64,000 nucleotides of DNA from Jeotgalibacillus salarius (GTDB taxonomy: Bacteria; Bacillota; Bacilli; Bacillales; Jeotgalibacillaceae), in the NCBI RefSeq assembly GCF_004405125.1, contig NZ_SORX01000003.1, positions 1 through 64,000 of the forward strand. The letters run 5' to 3'. Position 1 is the stretch's first letter. Every line of letters starts with the position of its first letter. Both the position numbers and the translations under genes were made by a program. The notes beneath the pieces were generated by a model. It ran no database searches and had not been told where the DNA came from. It saw only the letters and a program-made list of their open reading frames with translations. Positions 25,363-34,744 of the stretch are shown here, piece by piece.

Positions 25363-27093
25363 ATGGCACAGAATGACGCAGGGTTGAAACCTTTTATTCA
25401 ATTAATATTATCAACTAAAATTCCGAGGCTTGCTTTAACGCTTGGATTGGTCGGGAGTATTCTTACGACGCTTGTCGGACTGACGATTCCGTTGCTGACG
25501 CGCGAGCTGGTCGATGGCTTTTCAGTTTCTATAAGCGGATGGCTCGTCGCAGCGATTGCGATCGTCTTTATTGTGCAGGCACTGATTGATGGCGGCTCGA
25601 CTTATCTGCTCGGTTATACGGGTCAGGTTGTTGTGGCGAGGCTGCGTGAACAGATGTGGGAGAAGATGATTCGCCTGCCTGTCAGCTACTATGATCAGAA
25701 GGCAAGCGGTGAGTCGGTGAGCCGCGTGGTAAATGATACAGGGATTGTGAAGGATCTGATTTCCCAGCACTTCCCGCAGTTTATCACTGGCATTATTACG
25801 ATTTTCGGTGCTGTCATTATTCTTTTAGTGATGGACTGGCGGATGACGCTTCTGATGCTGATATCTGTTCCTGTGACGGTTGGGATTATGATTCCACTCG
25901 GCAGACAGATGTCTAAGATTTCACGCGGACTGCAGGATGAGACGGCTGATTTTACAGGAAAGATCCAGCAGACTTTAAGTGAGATCAGATTGATGAAGGC
26001 CTCCAATGCAGAGACATTTGAATCAGCAAAAGGTAAAGGCGGCATCAGAAATTTATTGATGTTCGGCTTAAAAGAGATGCGGATTTTTGCGATTATCGGA
26101 CCGCTGATTTACCTGGTGATGATGGCTGTCATTGTGGTCATTATCGGATATGGCGGCATCCGGGTGGCAGAAGGGTCCATGACGACAGGGTCGCTTGTTG
26201 CTTTCCTGCTGTATCTGTTTCAAATTGTCTTTCCAATCACGTCATTTGCGATGTTCTTTACACAGCTTCAAAAAGCGAAGGGTGCAACTGAGCGGATTAT
26301 CGGAATCATTGAGCTTACACCGGAGGACGGCAGAACTGGAGAAGACATCGATATCAGCGGGATGCCGGTTCATGTGAGAAACGTATCATTTGCTTATGAA
26401 GCGGGTGAGCCGATTATTTCGAATGTGTCATTTGACGCTGCACCAGGTGAGATGGTCGCTTTTGCGGGACCGAGCGGCGGCGGTAAGTCCACAATGTTCG
26501 GTCTGCTTGAACGCTTTTATGAACCTGCAGAAGGCGGCATTTTTATCGGAGGCACACCGATTACCGACCTTTCAATGAATGCATGGCGGAGTCAGATCGG
26601 GTACGTGTCACAGGACAGTCCGATGATGGCAGGGACGATCCGTGATAATTTAACTTATGGATTAGAGGATGCGGATTCCATCAGTGATGAGAGGCTCTGG
26701 GAAGTGGCGGCGATGGCTTATGCTGAGCCGTTTATCAGAGAATTTTCTGAAGGACTGGATACTCAGGTTGGTGAGCGCGGCGTGAAGCTTTCAGGCGGGC
26801 AGCGTCAGCGGATTGCGATTGCCAGGGCTTTTCTGAGAGATCCTAAAATCCTGATGATGGATGAGGCGACAGCAAGCCTTGACAGTCAGTCTGAGGCCAT
26901 TGTTCAGCAGGCGCTGAGCAGGCTGATGGAGGGGCGGACGACATTTATCATTGCACACCGGCTGTCGACGATTGTGGATGCGGATAAAATTATTTTTATT
27001 GAAAAAGGACGGATTACAGGGATCGGGACGCATCACCAGCTGATCCAGACGCATCCGCTTTATAGAGAGTTTGCTGAGCAGCAGCTTGCATAG
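25363..27093 (+). CDS. bmrA: ABC multidrug exporter, BmrA type
   Basis: 576 aa half-transporter. Six transmembrane helices (about 20-300) are followed by an ATPase domain with Walker A GPSGGGKST (about 369-377), Q loop, LSGGQRQRIAIARA (about 476-489), Walker B ILMMDEAT and the H loop IIAHRLST. It is very similar along its whole length to B. subtilis BmrA (YvcC), including IPLLTRELVDGFS near the start and the FAEQQL end. It would act as a homodimer exporting amphipathic drugs. It stands alone; I see no obvious upstream attenuator ORF of the bmrB type. Confidence 0.92.
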   Translation: MAQNDAGLKPFIQLILSTKIPRLALTLGLVGSILTTLVGLTIPLLTRELVDGFSVSISGWLVAAIAIVFIVQALIDGGSTYLLGYTGQVVVARLREQMWEKMIRLPVSYYDQKASGESVSRVVNDTGIVKDLISQHFPQFITGIITIFGAVIILLVMDWRMTLLMLISVPVTVGIMIPLGRQMSKISRGLQDETADFTGKIQQTLSEIRLMKASNAETFESAKGKGGIRNLLMFGLKEMRIFAIIGPLIYLVMMAVIVVIIGYGGIRVAEGSMTTGSLVAFLLYLFQIVFPITSFAMFFTQLQKAKGATERIIGIIELTPEDGRTGEDIDISGMPVHVRNVSFAYEAGEPIISNVSFDAAPGEMVAFAGPSGGGKSTMFGLLERFYEPAEGGIFIGGTPITDLSMNAWRSQIGYVSQDSPMMAGTIRDNLTYGLEDADSISDERLWEVAAMAYAEPFIREFSEGLDTQVGERGVKLSGGQRQRIAIARAFLRDPKILMMDEATASLDSQSEAIVQQALSRLMEGRTTFIIAHRLSTIVDADKIIFIEKGRITGIGTHHQLIQTHPLYREFAEQQLA

Positions 27094-27097
27094 TATT

Positions 27098-27132
27098 GAA
27101 AAGAGGATGGGCTAATGCTCATCCTCTTTTCA
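27098..27132 (+). terminator. Terminator after bmrA
   Basis: AAAAGAGGATG, loop, CATCCTCTTTT right after the bmrA stop. Confidence 0.85.
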
Positions 27133-27135
27133 TCG

Positions 27136-27270
27136 TTCCACTGCGCTTCGGGCGGATGCTTTCCGGACGTCGGACCGTTTTGTGGTCCGATCTTTATCGC
27201 TCGCCCTTGGCTGCGGGGTCTCAGCTTCCCTCTATTCGTCCCGGAGTCACCGCCCTCCGCTCCGTTACAC
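27136..27270. repeat. Interspersed GC-rich repeat, copy 2
   Basis: About 135 bp. It carries gcggatgctttccgga, the inner hairpin ggaccgttttgtggtcc, and gcggggtctcag ... cccggagtcaccgcc. It shares the inner hairpin with the copy at 57229, so the two form a subfamily. Confidence 0.75.
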
Positions 27271-27355
27271 TATAATGGCTTCACTCAAAATGAAGGTGCT
27301 TTATCATTCAGAAAATCTCAGCAACTATGTTATCTGCTATCAACCTAATCTATAC

Positions 27356-27937
27356 TCACCCAAGCAATCTCTTCGCTTCCATAAACCGCTGACCTGCTGT
27401 AAATAGTTCTACTGCGAAAAAGGCGAGTATGGTCCATAAGACTATGGATGGCGCGAGCATCATGACGCTCAGGAAAATGAAGCCTTCGGTCCGCTCGGCA
27501 AGTCCTGCCTGATAGCGGAATGACTTTACTCCGTTATTTTCAGATACGTTCCCTACCGTGAGGAAGATCGTCATTGAAACTACGATTGACGCCATTAATA
27601 GCAGTGCAGCCCACATGATGTCCGGATAGAGAAATGCAACGCCAAGGATGACGCTGATTTCTACGATGCGGTCAAAGGTGACGTCCATGACTGTTCCGAA
27701 CGGGGACGTTTTTGTGGCGCGGGCCATTGAGCCGTCGACTGCATCAAGAAAGCCGGATAGCCATAGCACAATGACTGCGATGACCGGAAATCCGAGATAA
27801 TAAATGAGACCTGAAGTGGAGCCGATGATGAATGCACCGATCGTTACCTGATTGGCCGTCCAGCCAAATGTCAGGAAGCGGTCAGCTGTTTTACGGATGA
27901 CAGGCTCTGCGTATTTTCTTCCATATGTATCAAGCAG
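27356..27937 (-). CDS. CDP-alcohol phosphatidyltransferase (YnjF-like), probable CTG start
   Basis: 193 aa if read from CTG at 27937. The catalytic motif D-x2-DG-x2-AR-x8-G-x3-D-x3-D is complete (DAVDGSMARATKTS, then G, D and D). The first ATG/GTG/TTG in frame is a GTG at 27769, which would remove 56 residues that clearly belong to the family (LLDTYGRKYAEPVIRKTAD and the first membrane helix). The frame is closed by TAG just upstream, and GGGGGTG lies 6 nt before the CTG. A frameshift or sequencing error at the start cannot be excluded. The enzyme would transfer a phosphatidyl group from CDP-diacylglycerol to an alcohol; the acceptor is unknown. It is the last gene of the ynj-like operon. Confidence 0.8.
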   Translation of the reverse strand: MLDTYGRKYAEPVIRKTADRFLTFGWTANQVTIGAFIIGSTSGLIYYLGFPVIAVIVLWLSGFLDAVDGSMARATKTSPFGTVMDVTFDRIVEISVILGVAFLYPDIMWAALLLMASIVVSMTIFLTVGNVSENNGVKSFRYQAGLAERTEGFIFLSVMMLAPSIVLWTILAFFAVELFTAGQRFMEAKRLLG

Positions 27938-27949
27938 CTTCTACACCCC

Positions 27950-28618
27950 CTACTCCTCTTTATCTTCTTTTTGCAGTCCTAACCAGACTGCCATTTTCTT
28001 TCTGAATATGATCGGAATCGTAATCACGACAGCAAAAAACGCCAGTCCAAGCAGAATAATTCTAATATCCCCTTCTGCCAGGCTCGATCCTAAAAAGATG
28101 TAGCCAAACGTACCGGGAAGAATGCCAATGATCGTTGCCAGCGTAAAAGCTTTAAGCTTTACATTTGCAAGGCCGGCAGAATAACTGACCAGATCAAAGT
28201 TTAACAATGGAGCGAGCCTTAAAAGCAGTACATATAAAAAACCTTTCTCCTCCATCTTGGTCGTGACCAGCTGTACGCGGGGATCCTGAATCTTTTTTAT
28301 AAAAGTATGGTTGAATCTCCGGGCAATTAAGTAAGCAACAATTGCACTGAGGACCGCACCAATCATGACATATATAAATCCGAAAATCGCTCCAAAAGCA
28401 AGACCGCCTGCAATAGAGAGGATTGAGGCAGGAAACAATATAAGCGGTCTGAAAGCATAAATGGTCATAAACAGCATTGGGCCCCACCAGCCGATGGACT
28501 GGATCCAACGCTGAATATCTGTAGGCGACACATCCAGATAGGTCCTGTTGAACCAGTACAGGAAGATCGCGATGATTAACACGCTCACTGCCGCTGTAAC
28601 TGTTTTCCTTTTCATCAT
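27950..28618 (-). CDS. TVP38/TMEM64 (VTT domain) membrane protein, YdjX/YdjZ-like
   Basis: 222 aa with an N-terminal signal-anchor helix, the VTT core FRPLILFPASILSIAGGLAF (about residues 56-75) and the second family motif LVSYSAGLANVKLKAF (about 141-156), ending in a charged tail. Members of this superfamily act as lipid scramblases or transporters in some organisms; the role of this branch is unknown. It lies 22 bp after the ATPase gene and 12 bp before the CDP-alcohol phosphatidyltransferase frame. Confidence 0.85.
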   Translation of the reverse strand: MMKRKTVTAAVSVLIIAIFLYWFNRTYLDVSPTDIQRWIQSIGWWGPMLFMTIYAFRPLILFPASILSIAGGLAFGAIFGFIYVMIGAVLSAIVAYLIARRFNHTFIKKIQDPRVQLVTTKMEEKGFLYVLLLRLAPLLNFDLVSYSAGLANVKLKAFTLATIIGILPGTFGYIFLGSSLAEGDIRIILLGLAFFAVVITIPIIFRKKMAVWLGLQKEDKEE

Positions 28619-28640
28619 CTATCCCCCTCTCTATGAAACG

Positions 28641-29600
28641 TTATTGTGCATGAAAATATCTGATCTCGTCTTCCGGTATGATGACATATCCCTTTAAAGC
28701 TGAATGTTGTTCTCCAGCTGGAATCGTTATACTCCCGCCACCATCCAGCAAAACATGGGCATACCTGCGGCCGAAGTGGTATGTTTCATTTACCCATTCT
28801 GCCGCGAACCACTCCCCATCCACTGTTTTTTCTGAAGACCACCTTGCCTTCTCAGCGGGACAGTAGCGCGTTTTATCAAGAACAATCACATCAGAATAAA
28901 GAGAGGCCACGAGGGCATTTTGCGGTGAATGGTAAAGCTCCTCAGGATAACCGATCTGCTGGATACGCCCCTCTGCCATGACTGCTGTACGGTCGCCGAG
29001 CAGCATGGCTTCTTCCTTATCATGGGTCACAAAGATCGAGGTCATATCTTCTTTTTTCAAAAATGCCCTTACCCACTCTCTTAAATCTTTCCTTAGCCCC
29101 GGGTCCAGACTCGAAAATGGTTCATCAAGAAGAAGCAGCTTCGGCTTTAACAGCAGGGCACGGACAAGCGCTGCCCGCTGCTGCTGACCGCCTGAGAGTT
29201 CGTGTGGATACTGATTCAACTGCTGATCAAGCCCTACTTCTTTTAAATAGCTGCGCGCCATCTCGTAAGCTTGCTTTTTTCCATCTGTCAACTTTTTACC
29301 GTAAGCTACATTTTCAAGCAGCGTCATATGTGGAAAAAGCAGGGCCTGCTGAAAGACCATGCCGACCGGTCTGTGTTTGATCTGTTTATTTAACAGGTCA
29401 GACCCTTCGATCATCACTTCGCCTTGTGAAAAATAATCAAGCCCTGCAATGCAGCGGAGAAGTGTTGATTTCCCGGTTCCGGATGGGCCTGCCAATGAGA
29501 GGATTTCTCCTTTTTGCAGAGAGAAAGAAAGGTCTGTAAATATATTGTTTGTATCAAAAGTTTTTGACACGCTTTTTACGTCTAAATAGGGGAGACTCAT
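28641..29600 (-). CDS. ABC transporter ATPase, YnjD-like
   Basis: 319 aa. Walker A GPSGTGKST (about 38-46), LSGGQQQRAALVRALLL (about 139-155), Walker B LLLDEPFSSLD and the H-loop VTHDKEEAM. A C-terminal extension of about 90 residues follows, as in importer ATPases of the spermidine/iron type. The ATG overlaps the stop of the upstream permease (ATGA). It energises the two permeases encoded directly upstream. Confidence 0.9.
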   Translation of the reverse strand: MSLPYLDVKSVSKTFDTNNIFTDLSFSLQKGEILSLAGPSGTGKSTLLRCIAGLDYFSQGEVMIEGSDLLNKQIKHRPVGMVFQQALLFPHMTLLENVAYGKKLTDGKKQAYEMARSYLKEVGLDQQLNQYPHELSGGQQQRAALVRALLLKPKLLLLDEPFSSLDPGLRKDLREWVRAFLKKEDMTSIFVTHDKEEAMLLGDRTAVMAEGRIQQIGYPEELYHSPQNALVASLYSDVIVLDKTRYCPAEKARWSSEKTVDGEWFAAEWVNETYHFGRRYAHVLLDGGGSITIPAGEQHSALKGYVIIPEDEIRYFHAQ

Positions 29601-30388
29601 ACTTCGCCCCTCCTTTTCATAAATGATCTTCCTGCTACGAGCATTGCCGCTGCTTCTGCGATGATGATTGCGGCTGCAGGAATGAGTACAAAAGCAATTG
29701 AAAATGCCGCCATGACCGTATCATCAGCTGACTGCAGGAATGGATAGTAGATCATTGGCATTGTCAGTACGGTGCCTCCACCGATAATCGCAGTGAGAAC
29801 GTATTGTCCTGCACTGATTGTCACCGCAAGAAAAATCGAGCTCCTGATACTTGGGATCAATAGTGGCAGTTCGATCGTACGAAATGCCTGCCACACCCCG
29901 GCTTTCAGCATCCTGCCCTGACTCAGCATATCCTGAGGAATCCGGTCGTAGCCCGCTTTTAAAACCTTGATTGTATAAGGAATCGTTGGGACGAGGTGGA
30001 CGATTGTAACACCAAGCCATGTATTGGCGAGTCCCATGCGGATCATTGTAATATGAAGGCCCATTGCTGCCGCCATAATCGGCAGGAATAACGGAAGAAG
30101 CAGAATCACTTCGAGCGTATTTTTTAATGGGAATGAGCGGTGGGATAATGCTTTTGCAATCGGTACACCTGCAAGCAGATTAATCAGTGCGACAGCAAGC
30201 GCAATGAGAAGCGTTGTCCACATTGATTCAATGACCCTGCTGTCCTGAAAAACAACCTCCCATCCCCTCGATGTCCAGTCAAGATCAACTCCTGACCGCC
30301 AGGGTGTTGTCACACTTTTGATCAGCATTAAAAGGACCGGGACGATAAAAAAGATCAGACAGCTGATATAGAAAAGTTTCTTTTTCAT
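29597..30388 (-). CDS. ABC transporter permease, second half of a YnjC-like pair
   Basis: 263 aa with six transmembrane segments. The EAA-like loop is seen as QGRMLKAGVWQAFRTIELPL (about 151-170). It overlaps the ATPase gene by 4 bp and lies 8 bp after the other permease gene. In E. coli the two permease domains are, as I recall, one polypeptide (YnjC, about 511 aa); here they are separate. Confidence 0.87.
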   Translation of the reverse strand: MKKKLFYISCLIFFIVPVLLMLIKSVTTPWRSGVDLDWTSRGWEVVFQDSRVIESMWTTLLIALAVALINLLAGVPIAKALSHRSFPLKNTLEVILLLPLFLPIMAAAMGLHITMIRMGLANTWLGVTIVHLVPTIPYTIKVLKAGYDRIPQDMLSQGRMLKAGVWQAFRTIELPLLIPSIRSSIFLAVTISAGQYVLTAIIGGGTVLTMPMIYYPFLQSADDTVMAAFSIAFVLIPAAAIIIAEAAAMLVAGRSFMKRRGEV

Positions 30389-30396
30389 AGTCCCTC

Positions 30397-31260
30397 CTAA
30401 TAACGATGGCTGCTTTTTGACAGCAGCATTCTTCTTTTATTCATCAGTGCAAAGCCTATGAGTGCAATTGTTCCAAAGATCAGCGCAACAAACATTAATA
30501 GGGCAAACGCCATTGTACGCTCATCCTGCGAAGCACTGTAAAACCACTCATAAGCGAGTACCGGCGTCATCTGCGGATAGGATACACCGAGCAGACCCGG
30601 CACTTCATAAGCAGTGAAGACAAATGCACTGATGATCAATGCCGTCTCAAACATCACGGGCTTCACCCACGGCCATTCAACCGTTTTGAACCAGTCAGCC
30701 CCGCTCCCGCCAAGCACTGCATTCACTTCTTTAAACTGCTTTGGCAGCTGAAGGTATACGGGGAGCAGCATTAAAATAACAAAAGGGATTTCCTTCCATA
30801 CGTAAGTAATGAAAATTCCGATACCTGACTGATCCTGCACAAGAACCGGAAAAAGTGTTCTGTCTTCAAGCAGACCAGTCTGCAAGAGGAAGGTTGAAAT
30901 CAATCCACTTTGTCCAAGTAAGAGCAGGACAAAATATCCCCACACAAAATGCGGGAATAGCATTGGAATCCACACCATCCACTTGCCATTGCCATCAATA
31001 AACGGATAAAAGCTTCTGACAATCAGCCAGCCTGCAGCGAGTGAAACAAGCGTTGAGCTGAATGTGATGATAAGACTGTAGAGCAGACTGTCAACAAGCT
31101 CCCGCCTGTCAAAAAGCGCGCTGTAATAGGTCCAGGAGAAGCCACTTTCTCCTCTTACACTTTCCATAAATGCGAGTAGCAGACTCCCTCCTGCCAGCAG
31201 TAAAAATGCGCATGCAGGAAGGAGTAGAAGAATGAGCCCGTTAGTCTGCCGCCACTTCAT
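30397..31260 (-). CDS. ABC transporter permease, first half of a YnjC-like pair
   Basis: 287 aa from ATG 31260 (GGAGTG site); the frame extends 13 codons upstream without a good site. Six or seven transmembrane segments and an EAA-like loop with NAVLGGSGADWFKTVEWPW (about 187-205). The start lies inside the end of the binding-protein gene (20-bp overlap), so translation is probably coupled. Confidence 0.87.
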   Translation of the reverse strand: MKWRQTNGLILLLLPACAFLLLAGGSLLLAFMESVRGESGFSWTYYSALFDRRELVDSLLYSLIITFSSTLVSLAAGWLIVRSFYPFIDGNGKWMVWIPMLFPHFVWGYFVLLLLGQSGLISTFLLQTGLLEDRTLFPVLVQDQSGIGIFITYVWKEIPFVILMLLPVYLQLPKQFKEVNAVLGGSGADWFKTVEWPWVKPVMFETALIISAFVFTAYEVPGLLGVSYPQMTPVLAYEWFYSASQDERTMAFALLMFVALIFGTIALIGFALMNKRRMLLSKSSHRY

Positions 31261-32458
31261 TGCGCCACTCCGATTCAATCCATTCCACATAACCCGCATC
31301 TATTTCAGGAAGATATGACTCAGCCAGCACTTCCGCATCAAGCACAGTATTTCCCCGGTCCAGTTCCTCAAAGCCTGCCCGCTCTTCCTCACTTAGACTG
31401 CCAATATCAATCGGTGAACTCTCTCCCCAATAGTCAGGCTTTAACTTTTCAAGCTGAGCTTCCGGACTTAGCAGAAAATCGATCGCAGCCATTGCGGCTT
31501 CTTTATTTGGACTGTTATAAGGAATTGACAGGAAATGCGTATTCCCGATTGATCCTGGATCTTCAAGTACAAATGATTCAGTTGTCTCAGGGAAGATACC
31601 ATCTCTCACAAGCGATTCGGCACGTGCTTCGTTATAGCCCATTGTCATCCAGACCTCTCCCTGACTGTAAAGCCGATCCAGCTCTTCAAGAGAAGAAGGA
31701 TATGTCTCTCCACTTCTCCATAAGTCAGGTTCAATTCCATTTAAGTAATCCCACATAGCAGCTGCCTGCTCTTCTTCAAGCGGTGCATAAGGTTCTCCAA
31801 GCAACTCTTCTGCTTCAACTGCTTCACCGAGCATCACATGTCTGACAAATGCGTTGCCAGTAAAATCACTCGCTTCAGGGTAAGTAAATTTCCCGGGGTT
31901 TTCTTTCACCCAGCTTTCAAGCTCATCCAAGGTCGACGGTGGATTGTCAATTCTTGCTGCATCATAATTGAACACAAATTGTACTTTGCCCCACGGCGCC
32001 TCATAGCCTTCTGTTGCTGTGCCAAAGTCATATGCATAGTCATCAGCCTGATAGAACTCCTGATAAGAAGGAATCTCTTCTGTAAAAGGACCGAAAAGGA
32101 GCTCCCCTTCTTTTGCGCGTTTGAAGTTTTCACCGTTCATCCAGATGAGATCAATCGTTCCTTCATCCTGATTCGCTCTTTTTTCAGTTTCAAGCTTCTG
32201 AATAATCTCATTTGTATCAAGCGGCACCCGCTCAAGTGTGACACCATAGGCTTCTTTTAAAGCCGGTGCTGCATAGTCATCAATGTAACTGTTGATTCCA
32301 GGGTCACCGCCCCACATGTACAGTCGCACTGTTTCACCTGATGCAGTTTCAGTAATATCGTCCCAGGACAGTGAGGACAGATCCACTTCTTCCTGCTCTG
32401 ATTGCGCATTACAGCCTGCCAGCATTATTGCCACTAATAAAACAAATATCTTTTTCAT
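31241..32458 (-). CDS. ABC transporter substrate-binding lipoprotein, YnjB-like
   Basis: 405 aa with a lipoprotein signal (lipobox LAGC, lipidated Cys at residue 16). Family landmarks of YnjB-type binding proteins are visible: MWGGDPGINSYID (about 48-60), DLIWMNGENF (about 103-112), FTGNAFVRH, IGNTHFLSIPYNSP and FLLSPEAQLEKLKPDYWGE. AGAGGTG RBS. It is the first gene of a six-gene operon. The ligand is unknown. Confidence 0.88.
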   Translation of the reverse strand: MKKIFVLLVAIMLAGCNAQSEQEEVDLSSLSWDDITETASGETVRLYMWGGDPGINSYIDDYAAPALKEAYGVTLERVPLDTNEIIQKLETEKRANQDEGTIDLIWMNGENFKRAKEGELLFGPFTEEIPSYQEFYQADDYAYDFGTATEGYEAPWGKVQFVFNYDAARIDNPPSTLDELESWVKENPGKFTYPEASDFTGNAFVRHVMLGEAVEAEELLGEPYAPLEEEQAAAMWDYLNGIEPDLWRSGETYPSSLEELDRLYSQGEVWMTMGYNEARAESLVRDGIFPETTESFVLEDPGSIGNTHFLSIPYNSPNKEAAMAAIDFLLSPEAQLEKLKPDYWGESSPIDIGSLSEEERAGFEELDRGNTVLDAEVLAESYLPEIDAGYVEWIESEWRNEVAAD

Positions 32459-32524
32459 CTGAACACCTCTTTACACCAATCTATACTTTTAACAAGCATT
32501 CTTACTGTTAGCTACACGTCAATC

Positions 32525-32556
32525 TAAGAAAATAAGCACTTGCATGAAGCAAGTGC
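32525..32556 (-). terminator. Probable terminator after the 254-aa protein gene
   Basis: On the minus strand GCACTTGC, 5-nt loop, GCAAGTGC, then TTATTTTC. The T run is weak. It lies just past the stop of the 32565 gene and would shield the ynj-like operon. Confidence 0.6.
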
Positions 32557-32564
32557 CTGAACGT

Positions 32565-33329
32565 TCATGTTGCGGACCATTCTTTTGTTTTCCGGTCATA
32601 TGAAAATACTGCTGAAGGCTCACGTTTATATTTTTTCTGCATATCCTCCTGCAAATCATCCATATTGACATAATCACCGGCAACCCAGACTGGTATTTCA
32701 ATCTTCCCTTTATTAATCACACCATGTTGAAAAGAAATGACCACACCTTCTCTTAAAAGATGAGAAATCGTCATCACGACTTCTTTCGGAATTGAAGGAA
32801 AAGCCTTTTCTTTTTTCCATTGCAGAAGCCTCGCATTTTTACGATCGGTCATTTTCTCCGGAATGACCCTTCCAACCATCATGAAGAAATCTGTCCAGTC
32901 TTTGTAATATGTACGATTCAAATATCCATCTTCAGTGGATAAATAAGCGAAGCGATTGTTTAATTTTTTATAGAAGGGAATATTCAAATGATATTTCATA
33001 TGTCCCATATATAACAGTTCAGCAAGCTCCTGAGCACTCATCTCACTAACGCCTGCTTCATCTTCAAAATCGATCCAGCAAAACTCTCCATATGAAGCAA
33101 TGTCTTCTTTGATCAAATCCTGAACTTCCTGTTCATGTACGTATTCAAGATACGTATGCATATTGAAAGAAGACTGCTCAAATTTGTGTTTTAAAAGGAG
33201 CAGATGATGAAGTCTGTCCGATAATGCATGATAAAAGTCTGTCATATTAATACCGCTGGACATTACAAAATCCTGCGTCGTATTCAGGTGAAGGTATATC
33301 CATCCCTGACTGCCTCCCTGGTTTTTCAT
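32565..33329 (-). CDS. hypothetical cytosolic protein
   Basis: 254 aa with no signal peptide, membrane segment or motif I can name. It is rich in aromatic residues and His, and contains YGEFCWIDFEDEAGVSEM (about 80-97) and HLLREGVVISFQHGVINKG near the C-terminus. Codon use and composition resemble the neighbours. It is transcribed alone on the minus strand between the ynj-like operon and rodA. Confidence 0.75.
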   Translation of the reverse strand: MKNQGGSQGWIYLHLNTTQDFVMSSGINMTDFYHALSDRLHHLLLLKHKFEQSSFNMHTYLEYVHEQEVQDLIKEDIASYGEFCWIDFEDEAGVSEMSAQELAELLYMGHMKYHLNIPFYKKLNNRFAYLSTEDGYLNRTYYKDWTDFFMMVGRVIPEKMTDRKNARLLQWKKEKAFPSIPKEVVMTISHLLREGVVISFQHGVINKGKIEIPVWVAGDYVNMDDLQEDMQKKYKREPSAVFSYDRKTKEWSAT

Positions 33330-33561
33330 GCCATCATCTCCTCACTGTTAACCTCATATGTTCAATTGTATCAAATTGCTTGTAAAAGGAGAAAAAGAAA
33401 CTTTATTGAATACTCAAACGTCTAAAGATGTACCAGTTGTGACAAAAGTAATGATTAAATTTCAGGTGTTGTGACTTTAGTAAATTGTGAAACAGTACAT
33501 AATCTGATACGCTGAATGCATTGTGTAAAAGAGGAAAAATTAGAATTCAGGTGAATAGATA

Positions 33562-34743
33562 TTGAATACGAACAAACACTTTTCAGACAGAATAGACTGG
33601 ACGCTCGCTGCACTGCTGATTTTATTTATGCTCGCTAGTGTACTTGCAATTTCATCAGCCCAGACGACCGGACAATACGCTGCAATTGGAACAAACTTTG
33701 CAATCAGACAGGGCATGATTTATGTCGCAGGATTTGTTCTGATTGGGATGATGATGTATTTCGACATGGACCAGTACAGGAAAATGGCATGGGTTCTATA
33801 TGGTATTGGGATTGTATTATTAGTCGGGTTACTTGTACTGCCAGAAAGCCTCGTGCCTTACAGAAATGGTGCATACAGTTGGTATAATTTCCCGGTTATC
33901 GGTACACTCCAGCCTTCAGAATTCATGAAGACTTTTACGATCATTGTACTTGCAAGAGTGGTAGCGACTCACAATGAGTCATTTGTGAACAGAGATTTAA
34001 AAAGTGACTTATGGCTGCTGGTGAAAATCGGCATGATCGTCGGTATTCCACTAGTGCTCATTAATGAGCAGCCTGACCTTGGTACGATGCTCGTATTCTC
34101 AGCAATTACAATCGGCATCATTCTTGTCTCAGGCATTACATGGAAACTTCTGCTCCCTACATTTACATCTGTTGCCCTTGTGTCTTCAGCTGCTATTTAT
34201 CTTGTGCTGTTTCGCCGGGACCTGATGGAACGATTTTTCGAAGATTATCAGCTTCGCCGGATTTATTCATGGCTTGACCCTTACAGTTATGCCTCCGGGG
34301 ACGCTTATCAGCTGACAACCGCAATGAGCGCAATCGGCTCAGGCGAAATTTTTGGTAAAGGGTATCAGGACAGGCAGGTATATGTTCCTGATAATCATAC
34401 CGATTTTATCTTTGCGGTCATCGGAGAAGAATATGGATTTATCGGCGCGAGTATCGTCGTCAGCTTATTCTTTTTGCTGATCTATCATTTAACAAAGGTT
34501 GCCCTTGAAACAAAGAGTCAGTTCAATGTGTATGTTTGTGCCGGTGTGATCAGTATGATTACGTTCCACGTATTTCAGAATATCGGTATGACGATTCAGC
34601 TGCTGCCGATCACGGGTATCCCCTTACCGCTGATCAGCTACGGAGGAAGTTCTCTGATTGGTACGTTATTTGCTCTCGGGCTACTGTTTTCAATGAAATT
34701 CCACCATCGAACGTACATGTTCTCCAACGAAGATGACGAATAA
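33562..34743 (+). CDS. rodA: RodA/FtsW/SpoVE family SEDS glycosyltransferase
   Basis: 393 aa with about ten transmembrane helices. Conserved SEDS segments are present: GTLQPSEFMKTF (about 114-125), QPDLGTMLVF (about 169), the extracellular loop FGKGYQDRQVYVPDNHTDFIF (in two overlapping parts, about 264-284), and the terminal GIPLPLISYGGSS. The length and the VPDNHTDFIF loop favour RodA (lateral wall) over FtsW, although FtsW-type paralogues are hard to exclude. The start is TTG with AGGTG 8 nt upstream. Confidence 0.88.
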   Translation: MNTNKHFSDRIDWTLAALLILFMLASVLAISSAQTTGQYAAIGTNFAIRQGMIYVAGFVLIGMMMYFDMDQYRKMAWVLYGIGIVLLVGLLVLPESLVPYRNGAYSWYNFPVIGTLQPSEFMKTFTIIVLARVVATHNESFVNRDLKSDLWLLVKIGMIVGIPLVLINEQPDLGTMLVFSAITIGIILVSGITWKLLLPTFTSVALVSSAAIYLVLFRRDLMERFFEDYQLRRIYSWLDPYSYASGDAYQLTTAMSAIGSGEIFGKGYQDRQVYVPDNHTDFIFAVIGEEYGFIGASIVVSLFFLLIYHLTKVALETKSQFNVYVCAGVISMITFHVFQNIGMTIQLLPITGIPLPLISYGGSSLIGTLFALGLLFSMKFHHRTYMFSNEDDE

Positions 34744-34744
34744 C

